Source: a bacterium
GTDB taxonomy: Bacteria; RBG-13-66-14
Length of the DNA: 5,135 nucleotides
Direction of reading: 5' to 3'
Assembly: GCA_026398675.1 (NCBI GenBank)
Contig: JAPLSK010000192.1
Location: 1 to 5,135, forward strand
Positions 1-4,332 of this stretch are shown here, piece after piece; positions within the stretch are counted from its first letter, which is position 1, and the number at the start of each line of letters is the position of its first letter. The notes under the pieces are model-generated. The model made no database searches and was not told where the DNA came from. It saw only the letters and a list, made by a program, of their open reading frames with translations. A program made the translations under genes and the position numbers.

Positions 1-27
1 AACGATTAATATGAGCGGCTTGGACAT
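1..27 (-). CDS. Response regulator, N-terminal fragment (cut by window edge)
   Basis: Reading from the ATG at 27 to the window edge gives nine residues, MSKPLILIV. This matches the first beta strand of CheY-like receiver domains, which normally runs straight into the acidic DD(E) pocket just beyond the edge. It starts 26 bases after the stop of a histidine kinase on the same strand, so a kinase/regulator pair is the natural reading: the kinase would phosphorylate an Asp of this receiver. A GGGGGA stretch at 39-34, 6 bases before the ATG, is a plausible ribosome binding site and lies in a small hairpin. The output domain (DNA-binding, NtrC-type or none) cannot be seen. The call rests on a short fragment plus context. 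Confidence 0.6.
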
Positions 28-35
28 GGGTCATC

Positions 36-47
36 CCCCGACCGGGG
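36..47 (-). promoter_or_regulatory. Small hairpin overlapping the response-regulator ribosome binding site
   Basis: CCCC-GGTC-GGGG on the minus strand can form a four-pair stem in the 26-base gap between the kinase stop and the response-regulator ATG. Its 3' arm is the GGGG of the likely Shine-Dalgarno sequence. Ribosomes ending the kinase would pass close by and could open it, which would couple translation of the pair. The stem is short, so the role is inferred. Confidence 0.25.
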
Positions 48-53
48 TTTTAT

Positions 54-731
54 TCAATCGGCGGTCCGCGCGGCGGGGCGCGGTCCCAGGGTCAGCGTGG
101 CGACGGCGCCGCCGTCGGGACCGGCCGCCAGGGTCACGTCCCCCCCGTGGAGCCGGGCCACCTTGCGCGCCAGGGGCAGCCCGATCCCCGTCCCGCCTGG
201 CCGGGTCGAGCTGAAGAGCTTGAAGTGCGCCTCGGGGTCCGGTCCCGGTCCGGGGCCGTCGTCGGAAATGGTCACCCGCGCCCCGCCGCCCTCGGGCCGG
301 CAGCGGCAGCGTATAAGCCCGCCCCCGGGGCAGGCCGCCAGGGCGTTCAAGAGAAGGTTGAGCACGGCCTGGCGCAGGAGCGTCCGATCGCCCTCCACCG
401 GCGAGGGACGGCAGTCGCACTCCAGCCGCACGCCGGACTCGCGGAGCTGCGGCTTCAGGAAGGCGGCCAGGTCCAGGCACAGCTCGGCCAGCTCCACCTC
501 CTCCAACCGGAGCGCCGGGGAGCTGGCGAAGTCGCGGAAGGCGGTGGCGATGTCGGCGAGCTGGTCAATCTCCCGCCCGATGGCGTCGGCTATCTCCAGG
601 GTCTCGGCGTCGGCGCCCAGCGAGCGCAGGTCGTCGCGCAGCATCTCCAGGTTGAGACGCATGGCGTTCAGGGGGTTGCGCAGCTCGTGGGCCAGCGACC
701 GGGCCTGGGCCTCGAAATCCTCCGCCTTCAC
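54..731 (-). CDS. Soluble histidine kinase without sensor domain (two-component system)
   Basis: 225 aa cytosolic sensor kinase transmitter. The H-box HELRNPLNAMRLNLEML begins at residue 15, where His15 is the predicted phospho-acceptor; the dimerisation helices follow to about residue 75. The HATPase_c domain has the N-box around 117-134 (NLLLNALAA), the G1 box DDGPGPG at 157-163, an F-like box FKLFSSTRPG at 170-179 and the G2 box GGTGIGL at 179-185. There is no transmembrane segment, PAS or GAF domain, since only 14 residues precede the His, so any signal must come through a partner or the core itself. The HELRNPL H-box resembles NtrB-like kinases. The GTG start is fixed by an AAAGGTGA ribosome binding site just upstream and an in-frame TAA 48 bases before it. 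Two CxC pairs (105/107 and 142/144) are unusual. A response regulator follows downstream on the same strand. Confidence 0.9.
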   Translation of the reverse strand: MKAEDFEAQARSLAHELRNPLNAMRLNLEMLRDDLRSLGADAETLEIADAIGREIDQLADIATAFRDFASSPALRLEEVELAELCLDLAAFLKPQLRESGVRLECDCRPSPVEGDRTLLRQAVLNLLLNALAACPGGGLIRCRCRPEGGGARVTISDDGPGPGPDPEAHFKLFSSTRPGGTGIGLPLARKVARLHGGDVTLAAGPDGGAVATLTLGPRPAARTAD

Positions 732-780
732 GACATCACCTTTATCGGTACGTACACCGCTTTGGGCAAGGCAAGGGACT

Positions 781-815
781 TAAGCCCCTTGTTGTGGGCG
801 ACCACGCGTTCAACC
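781..815. repeat. Hairpin-forming intergenic repeat, copy 1
   Basis: A 35-base unit running from TAAGCCCCTTG to GTTCAACC. Its core GTGG-GCGA-CCAC (794-805) forms a four-pair stem closed by a GCGA tetraloop. A second copy lies 71 bases to the right with about 85 percent identity. Both copies sit in the 147-base gap between the membrane-protein gene and the kinase gene. This may be a genome-wide interspersed palindromic element or an mRNA processing/stability structure; one window cannot tell. Confidence 0.65.
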
Positions 816-851
816 ATCGCTCCGGCCGTTTGAAAAGACCTCTTATTCGGG

Positions 852-884
852 TAAACCCCTTGGTGGGGGCGACCCCGCTTAACC
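852..884. repeat. Hairpin-forming intergenic repeat, copy 2
   Basis: 33-base unit running from TAAACCCCTTGG to GCTTAACC, matching copy 1. The core is GGGG-GCGA-CCCC (865-876). Against copy 1, the paired bases 795/804 (T-A) have become 866/875 (G-C), a compensatory change that keeps the stem while the GCGA loop stays the same. The right end supplies the TAA stop codon of the gene that ends at 879, so the element lies directly against or within that gene's 3' end. Confidence 0.65.
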
Positions 885-1226
885 GAGCCCCAGCTCCTGG
901 AGCGCCACGCCGTAATGCTCCCAGGCGTAGGTCGCGAGGTCGCCGAGAAGCTCCTGGAAGAGCGCCGGGTCGTCCCGGGAGATGTTGTCCAGGGTCGCCT
1001 CCAGGCGCTCGGAGGTCCACCCCACGGTTTCGAGGTAATTCTCTATCTGCCCCTCGTCCAGCGATCCCCGCTCGGCGGCGAGGTCCACCATGCCGTAGAG
1101 GACGTCCTTCAGCGGAAGCGGGCCGGGCGACCCCTCGCGGATGCCGTAGAAGAGCGCGAGGGAGAGGGCGATCACCCCTACGGAGATGGCGCTCAGGAGG
1201 AGAAACAGGCGCTTTGCAGGCGACAC
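879..1226 (-). CDS. Small membrane-anchored protein with GWT...DP helical domain
   Basis: 115 aa. A positively charged start (MSPAKR) leads into one hydrophobic helix at about residues 7-27 with no lipobox and no clear signal-peptidase site, so it is probably a signal anchor with residues 30-115 outside the cytoplasm. The remainder is predicted helical and acidic. Residues 69-96 (GWT-x3-LE...DDP-x2-F-x2-L) match residues 51-77 of the lipoprotein encoded at 1652-1383 with identical G-to-P spacing, so the two are paralogs. The GTG start at 1226 is supported by AAGGGGG seven bases upstream, and it overlaps the end of the preceding small gene by 34 bases. It is the last of four tightly packed envelope-protein genes. 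I recognise no named family and assign no function. Confidence 0.75.
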   Translation of the reverse strand: MSPAKRLFLLLSAISVGVIALSLALFYGIREGSPGPLPLKDVLYGMVDLAAERGSLDEGQIENYLETVGWTSERLEATLDNISRDDPALFQELLGDLATYAWEHYGVALQELGLG

Positions 1227-1390
1227 GGCACCCCCTTGGTCAGCACGGTATCGGAGCTCGGGAGGGGCTCGGTCTCGGGCGTGGTCAGCACCCCCACGAC
1301 CAGGGTGGCGACGACGGCCAGGATGATCCCCCCCAGGACTATGAAAACGAGCAGTCGCGCCCGGCGGCGCGCTAAGGACGGCTCAATCAT
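1193..1390 (-). CDS. Small single-pass membrane protein (hypothetical)
   Basis: 65 aa. A basic N-terminus (SLARRRARLL) precedes a strongly hydrophobic helix at about residues 14-36, predicting N-in topology; a short polar, Pro/Ser/Thr-rich tail ends in SACFSS. It lacks the GWT...DP domain of its neighbours. The ATG at 1390 overlaps the stop of the lipoprotein gene by eight bases (ATGATTGA), typical of translational coupling. There is only a weak ribosome binding site (GAAAG). Its 3' end overlaps the next gene by 34 bases, and the strong ribosome binding site of that next gene lies inside it, so the final dozen residues may be shaped by the overlap. The charge pattern, hydrophobic helix and fit in the gene series argue it is real, but it is the least certain gene here. 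Confidence 0.55.
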   Translation of the reverse strand: MIEPSLARRRARLLVFIVLGGIILAVVATLVVGVLTTPETEPLPSSDTVLTKGVPCRLQSACFSS

Positions 1391-1652
1391 CTTTCGGCAG
1401 CCCCCGCGACGCCCGGTAGGCGTCTATGAGCGCCCGAAAACCCTCGGGGTCCTCGGAGCGCAGGTGCCCCACGGCCGACTCCAGCTCCTCGACAGTCCAG
1501 CCCAGGTCCTCGAGTGTCGGCTCCGAATCCCGCCCCGCCGACCGGGCATCCAGGTAGGCGAAGTACGCCTCCCGGAGGCTCGCCGGGTGGTTCTCGTCGC
1601 AGGCGGCAAAGAGGAGCGTCAGCAGGGCGAGTACGATGGAAAAGCGGGCCAT
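1383..1652 (-). CDS. Small lipoprotein with GWT...DP helical domain
   Basis: 89 aa. Residues 1-17 form a short signal peptide and LLFAAC gives a lipobox with Cys18 as the lipidation site, so this should be processed by prolipoprotein signal peptidase (type II) rather than by the nearby type I enzymes. Residue +2 after Cys is Asp, which in the E. coli Lol system marks retention in the inner membrane. The mature 71 residues are charged and helical; residues 51-77 (GWTVEELESA...EDPEGFRALI) carry the domain shared with the proteins encoded at 1226-879 and, more distantly, 1889-1653. The ATG follows the previous gene's TAG with no gap and has GGAG four bases upstream. Its stop overlaps the next ATG. 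Family and role unknown. Confidence 0.8.
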   Translation of the reverse strand: MARFSIVLALLTLLFAACDENHPASLREAYFAYLDARSAGRDSEPTLEDLGWTVEELESAVGHLRSEDPEGFRALIDAYRASRGLPKDD

Positions 1653-1889
1653 CTACTCCGTCTCCCGGCGCAGGACACCCAGAAAATTGCGCAGGCGGGC
1701 GGGGTCTTCCAAAATCCGCCGGGTGGCGCGGACCAGGGCGGCGGTGTCCAGGCCGGCCTCGAAGACGGCCTTCTCCGGCGGGGTTCCCGTGTAGATGCGG
1801 GTTGCGACGGAAGCCACCTCCGCGTCCGGGGGCTCGGCGCACCCCCCGAGGAGGGCGGCCAGCCCCAGAGCCAGGAAAAATACGCGCAC
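1653..1889 (-). CDS. Small lipoprotein, divergent member of the same paralog group
   Basis: 78 aa from GTG at 1889, two bases after the stop of the third signal peptidase gene, with GGTGGAG as ribosome binding site. Residues 1-16 are a signal peptide and LLGGC is a good lipobox with Cys17; the +2 residue is Ala, compatible with outer-membrane sorting where the Lol rule applies. The mature part is about 61 residues. Residues 46-70 (GLDTAALVRA...EDPARLRNFL) align with the GWT...EDP...F region of the other two small proteins after a one-residue gap. The frame is open far upstream, but only as an overlap inside the peptidase gene, so the lipoprotein start is preferred. I see no match to a named family. 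Confidence 0.75.
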   Translation of the reverse strand: MRVFFLALGLAALLGGCAEPPDAEVASVATRIYTGTPPEKAVFEAGLDTAALVRATRRILEDPARLRNFLGVLRRETE

Positions 1890-1891
1890 GG

Positions 1892-2479
1892 CTACTCCAC
1901 CGCCCCGAAGGTCCGCCCCCAGCGAACGGTTCCCGCGAGGCCCAGGTCCTTGTCCACGGCGTAGGGGTCGTCGGAGAAGAGGACCCCCACGACCTTGCCC
2001 AGCACGAGCCCGGAGTCGAGCGGTCCCCAGATGCGGCTGTCGCGCGCGTCCCGGCGGTTGTCCCCCATCACGAAGAGGTACCCCTCGGGGACGACGACCG
2101 GCCCGAAATCCTCCTGGGGGGCCCGGCCGACGTAGGGCTCGCGGAGCGGACTCCGGGCGCCGTTGATGAAGACCAGCCCCTCCCGTATCTCCAGCGTCTC
2201 CCCGCCCAGGGCGATGACCCGGCCGAAGAAGTCCCGCCCCCCGCCCGTGGGGGAGGAGAAGCAGATGACGTCTCCCCGGGACGGCTCGGCGCGGGCGTAG
2301 ACCACCTTGTCCACCAGCACCAGATCCCCCGGCAGGAGGGTGTCGGTCATCGAGTGGGAGGAGACCTCGTAGGGGCAGAAGAGGAAGAGCCTGACGCCGA
2401 CGACGAGCACCAGGGCGGCGAGGACCGCCTGTCCCAGGCGGCGGGCGGTGCACAGCGGCGCTTTATCCTCTGTCGCCAT
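1892..2479 (-). CDS. Signal peptidase I paralog lacking the catalytic lysine (possible pseudoenzyme)
   Basis: 195 aa S26-family protein. A membrane helix at about residues 16-35 is followed by box B SSHSM with Ser43 in the nucleophile position, box C-like GDLVLVDKVVY (51-61), box D at 86-93 and box E GDNRRDARDSRIWG at 139-152. In active enzymes box D reads (Y/F)hKRhhxLPGD; here it is FFGRVIALGGE, with Gly86 in place of the general-base Lys and PGD changed to GGE. In box E, Ala145 replaces the Ser that hydrogen-bonds that Lys in E. coli LepB (Ser278), while Asp and Arg of DSR remain. The frame is intact and conserved outside these sites, so decay is not obvious. The C-terminal tail GTVRWGRTFGAVE is like the tails of its two neighbours. 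ATG 2479 has an AAGGGGGGG ribosome binding site. It could be a non-catalytic partner or use another base; His42 is adjacent. Confidence 0.88.
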   Translation of the reverse strand: MATEDKAPLCTARRLGQAVLAALVLVVGVRLFLFCPYEVSSHSMTDTLLPGDLVLVDKVVYARAEPSRGDVICFSSPTGGGRDFFGRVIALGGETLEIREGLVFINGARSPLREPYVGRAPQEDFGPVVVPEGYLFVMGDNRRDARDSRIWGPLDSGLVLGKVVGVLFSDDPYAVDKDLGLAGTVRWGRTFGAVE

Positions 2480-2602
2480 CCCCCCCCTTAGCGCCGGTCC
2501 GACGCGACGTGGTGCACCACCCGCGCCGCGTCACGTTCACCGTTCCGGCCATCGCCCCCGGCGTCGCGCACCGTCAACTACCAAGACCGCCGCAACCCTC
2601 GC

Positions 2603-2644
2603 CCCACCCCGGGCCTCGACGGCCCCCGGTGGGAGGGATTTTTT
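2603..2644 (+). terminator. Terminator-like hairpin with T-run, facing against the operon
   Basis: CCCACC (2603-2608) pairs with GGTGGG (2628-2633) and GGGCC (2611-2615) with GGCCC (2621-2625), separated by a 2x2 internal mismatch and a TCGAC loop. Five bases (AGGGA) separate the stem from six T at 2639-2644. This resembles an intrinsic terminator for plus-strand transcription, yet no plus-strand gene lies upstream. The stem-to-T distance is long, so efficiency is doubtful. Confidence 0.35.
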
Positions 2645-2652
2645 CAAAGGTG

Positions 2653-2700
2653 GCCCTCACCCCATCCCCGTCGGCGCGCCGCTCCCGGAGGGAGAGGGGG
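2653..2700. repeat. GC-rich palindromic intergenic repeat (CCCTCACCCC...GGGAGAGGGG type)
   Basis: CCCTCACCCC at its left end and CTCCCGGAGGGAGAGGGG at its right end resemble a class of interspersed palindromic repeats common between genes of many GC-rich bacteria; the match is from memory of the pattern, not a search. It contains the 10-base palindrome CGGCGCGCCG (2672-2681) and a CTCCC-GGA-GGGAG hairpin (2682-2694). Only one copy is in the window. Confidence 0.45.
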
Positions 2701-2783
2701 GGCGCGGCCGTACCAAGGGCGCACCTTCCCAACCCGGCTCTCTTAACGCGGTCGCCGCAACTACCCCCAACCGCCGCCGTCCC

Positions 2784-3380
2784 CTAGCGCACCACGTCCA
2801 GCATCCGGTCCCAGCGGACGTAGCCCAGCACGGCCAGCCCCGATTCCCCCTCGGACCGCATCCGGGCGAGGTTGACCGAGAGGTAGACCATGAAAGCCTT
2901 GCCGATTATCTCGTCCCGGCGGACGTAGCCCAGGCTCCCCCGGCTGTCGTCGGAGGAGTTGCGGTTGTCGCCCAGGACGAGGTAGCTCCCCGGCGGCAGG
3001 ACGTGCTCGTCCCCGCCGAAGCGCTCGGCGAGGTAATCGTCGGCGAAGCTGAAGCGGTCCCCGGGCAGGGCCAAGAGCCTTTTGACGTAGTCCGCGTCGT
3101 CGCGCCGGAAGACGATGACCTCGCCCCGCCGGGGCTCCCGCACCAGGTAGGCCAGCCGGTTTACGAGGATGAAGTCCCCCTCGACCAGCGTGGGCCGCAT
3201 GGAGCCCGATGGAATCCAGCTCGCCTGGAAAACGAACAGGCGCAGAAGCAGGGCGATGACGAGCGCCACGCCGAAGGCCAGGGCGAGCGACAGGAGCCTG
3301 CGGCGCCGATCGGAAGCCGGCCCGCCGCCGTTCCCCGCGGTTTCAACGGTCTCCGGCACACTCGGTCGGGGTTCTTCCAC
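2784..3380 (-). CDS. lepB: Signal peptidase I (catalytic residues intact)
   Basis: 198 aa. It cleaves N-terminal signal peptides from exported proteins at the outer face of the cytoplasmic membrane. A polar N-terminus (1-28) is followed by one membrane helix (about 29-52), box B SGSM with nucleophile Ser60, box C GDFILVNRLAY (68-78), box D YVKRLLALPGD with general base Lys100, and box E GDNRNSSDDSR (138-148), where Ser144 matches the Lys-orienting Ser of E. coli LepB. The region between boxes D and E is short compared with the upstream paralog, so the beta-rich cap is reduced. The tail YVRWDRMLDVVR is shared with its neighbours. The GTG start lies six bases after the stop of the first peptidase gene, with only a weak GGTGA-type ribosome binding site, which suggests coupling. 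One of three tandem paralogs. The lepB symbol denotes family only. Confidence 0.93.
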   Translation of the reverse strand: MEEPRPSVPETVETAGNGGGPASDRRRRLLSLALAFGVALVIALLLRLFVFQASWIPSGSMRPTLVEGDFILVNRLAYLVREPRRGEVIVFRRDDADYVKRLLALPGDRFSFADDYLAERFGGDEHVLPPGSYLVLGDNRNSSDDSRGSLGYVRRDEIIGKAFMVYLSVNLARMRSEGESGLAVLGYVRWDRMLDVVR

Positions 3381-3386
3381 AGAGAA

Positions 3387-4172
3387 TCACTTCACCGTGT
3401 CCATCATCCGGTCCAGGCGCAGGTGCGTGACGTAGTAGGGGAGGTCCAACAGGTCCAGGTACATCTGGTTGTCGGCGCCCTCGGGACCGGCGAAGCTCAT
3501 GTAGATGACGAAGGCCTTGCCCTTGATGTCGTCCTTGGCCATAAAACCCCAGTAACGGCTGTCGGCGGAGCGGGTCCGGTTGTCCCCCAGCATGAGGTAG
3601 CAATCCACGGGCACCTGGTACCAGACCCCGTCCACGAAGGGCTCGCCGGAGCGGAAGTCGGTCTCCCGGGGATCCGGGACGAAGGTCTTGCCGATGTACT
3701 CGGGCCGCAGGTAGTCGCTCTCGTCCAGCGGCCCGGCGTCGGAGTGGTCCGCGTCCGTGTCCTTCCACAAAAAGCCCCCGTGGAAGCGGAAGTACTCCCC
3801 GGGCACGGCCATGCACCGCTTGATGAAGTCCGTCTCCACCTCCTTGAGCGTCCGCGGGTCGTAGGTCCAGTGGCGGAAGACGATGATGTCGCGCGGCTCG
3901 GGCTCGTTGAAGAGGTACACCAGGCGGTTCACCAGGAGGAAGTCCCCCTTCTCCAGGGTGGGGTACATGGAGGTGGAGGGGACCCAGGAGGCCTGGATGG
4001 CCACCTCGCGCAGGATGAGGGCGATGACGAGGGCGACGGCCAGGCCCTCGAGGAAGCGCAGGGTCTTGGAGAGCCGCCGGTGGTGCTCGCGATATTTGCG
4101 GAAGGGCCAGGTGACGACCTGAAGCCAGCGAGGCATCACCCGCTCCTTCCCGTCTTCTTTGGTTCGAGGCAT
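3387..4172 (-). CDS. lepB: Signal peptidase I (first of three tandem paralogs)
   Basis: 261 aa from ATG 4172 (249 aa from an alternative ATG at 4136). A basic cytoplasmic segment (to about residue 40; RKYREHHRR) precedes one membrane helix at about 42-58. Box B STSM gives nucleophile Ser68; box C is GDFLLVNRLVY (76-86); box D FIKRCMAVPGE gives general base Lys118; box E GDNRTRSADSRYWG (196-209) includes Ser202, matching the Lys-orienting Ser. A longer insert between boxes D and E (about 127-190) makes this the largest of the three. The C-terminal LRLDRMMDTVK motif recurs in the next gene. Both possible starts have a ribosome binding site with six-base spacing (GAGGA and AAGGAG), so two isoforms are possible. 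It heads the minus-strand gene series; a minus-strand promoter is likely at 4243-4251. The longest open frame could begin at 4280, but that lies upstream of the likely transcript start. Confidence 0.93.
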   Translation of the reverse strand: MPRTKEDGKERVMPRWLQVVTWPFRKYREHHRRLSKTLRFLEGLAVALVIALILREVAIQASWVPSTSMYPTLEKGDFLLVNRLVYLFNEPEPRDIIVFRHWTYDPRTLKEVETDFIKRCMAVPGEYFRFHGGFLWKDTDADHSDAGPLDESDYLRPEYIGKTFVPDPRETDFRSGEPFVDGVWYQVPVDCYLMLGDNRTRSADSRYWGFMAKDDIKGKAFVIYMSFAGPEGADNQMYLDLLDLPYYVTHLRLDRMMDTVK

Positions 4173-4209
4173 GACCCGTCCTCGGTGGTTGGTTAAACTG
4201 AAGAACGCT

Positions 4210-4225
4210 CCGGGGGACCCCCCGG
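4210..4225 (-). promoter_or_regulatory. GC hairpin in the leader of the signal peptidase gene series
   Basis: CCGGGG and CCCCGG flank a four-base loop, giving a six-pair all-GC stem about 40 bases before the ATG at 4172 and within the predicted 5' leader. No T-run follows on the minus strand, so a terminator is unlikely. It could affect mRNA stability or translation. A competing GGGAACCC fold overlaps it. Confidence 0.35.
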
Positions 4226-4242
4226 GTTCCCGAACGGGGTCA

Positions 4243-4251
4243 ATGATAGCA
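4243..4251 (-). promoter_or_regulatory. Candidate extended -10 promoter for the signal peptidase series
   Basis: On the minus strand the sequence reads TGC-TATCAT, an extended -10 element (TGn plus a five-of-six match to TATAAT). The best upstream -35 (GTGTCA, four of six) is 19 bases away, so the extended element would have to carry it. Initiation near 4236 would give a leader of about 64 bases before the ATG at 4172. It is back to back with the plus-strand promoter at 4267-4295. Confidence 0.4.
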
Positions 4252-4266
4252 CACGGACGCGGCCCT

Positions 4267-4295
4267 TTGACACGCCCCACCCCCGATGCTATACT
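4267..4295 (+). promoter_or_regulatory. Near-consensus sigma70 promoter for the zinc-finger/pseudopilin-like gene
   Basis: TTGACA at 4267-4272 is a perfect -35 and TATACT at 4290-4295 a five-of-six -10, with the ideal 17-base spacer. Such AT-rich hexamers stand out in this GC-rich sequence. Initiation is expected near 4302, leaving about 30 bases before the ATG at 4333, or almost none before the in-frame ATG at 4303. Confidence 0.8.
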
Positions 4296-4310
4296 GCCGA
4301 CGATGGTTCA

Positions 4311-4324
4311 CCGTCTTGCGACGG
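4311..4324 (+). promoter_or_regulatory. Five-pair hairpin in the short 5' leader
   Basis: CCGTC-TTGC-GACGG forms a perfect five-pair stem between the predicted transcript start (about 4302) and the ATG at 4333, in a leader with no clear Shine-Dalgarno sequence. It could stabilise the mRNA or influence initiation. Confidence 0.35.
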
Positions 4325-4332
4325 ACCCGCCC

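Larger units (their letters stand above)
2480..2783. other. 304-base non-coding gap between the second and third signal peptidase genes
   Basis: The stretch is very GC-rich and I find no convincing gene in it. It holds a hairpin with a downstream T-run (2603-2644, plus strand), a palindromic repeat (2653-2700) and, next to the peptidase start, the purine-rich ribosome binding site at 2480-2489. No good promoter for the third peptidase gene is visible, so that gene and the small proteins may be read through from upstream or driven by a promoter type I cannot recognise. Confidence 0.6.

Noticed and set aside
732..765. Promoter for the histidine kinase (TTGCCC, 17-base spacer, GATAAA)
   Set aside because: Both hexamers match only four of six, and initiation would fall inside the ribosome binding site of the kinase gene.
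97..833. Two overlapping 228-codon plus-strand frames
   Set aside because: Both are antisense to the histidine kinase, whose H, N, G1 and G2 boxes are unmistakable.
915..1964. Long plus-strand open frame of 349 codons
   Set aside because: Antisense to several small minus-strand genes with signal peptides, lipoboxes and good ribosome binding sites; its own translation shows no recognisable motif.
1892..2479. Third signal peptidase as a frameshifted pseudogene
   Set aside because: The frame is continuous, has a start with a strong ribosome binding site, and keeps box B, box E and the C-terminal tail; only specific catalytic positions differ, so it is listed as a gene.
1514..2491. 325-codon plus-strand open frame
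   Set aside because: Antisense to the third peptidase and a lipoprotein gene; no motif of its own.
2550..2577. Promoter for the third peptidase based on a minus-strand TTGACG at 2577-2572
   Set aside because: No acceptable -10 hexamer lies 16-18 bases downstream; the sequence there is almost all G and C.
2448..4196. 582-codon open frame on the plus strand
   Set aside because: It runs antisense across most of three clear signal peptidase genes; the product is low-complexity with no domain. Such frames are common opposite GC-rich genes.
4173..4280. Upstream extension of the first signal peptidase to an ATG-like start at 4280
   Set aside because: The added 36 residues cross the predicted promoter and leader hairpin, and the start at 4172 has a good ribosome binding site.
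4159..4302. Upstream extension of the zinc-finger/pseudopilin-like protein to an ATG at 4159
   Set aside because: It would place the consensus promoter inside the coding region, and the added residues overlap the divergent leader and show no conserved feature.
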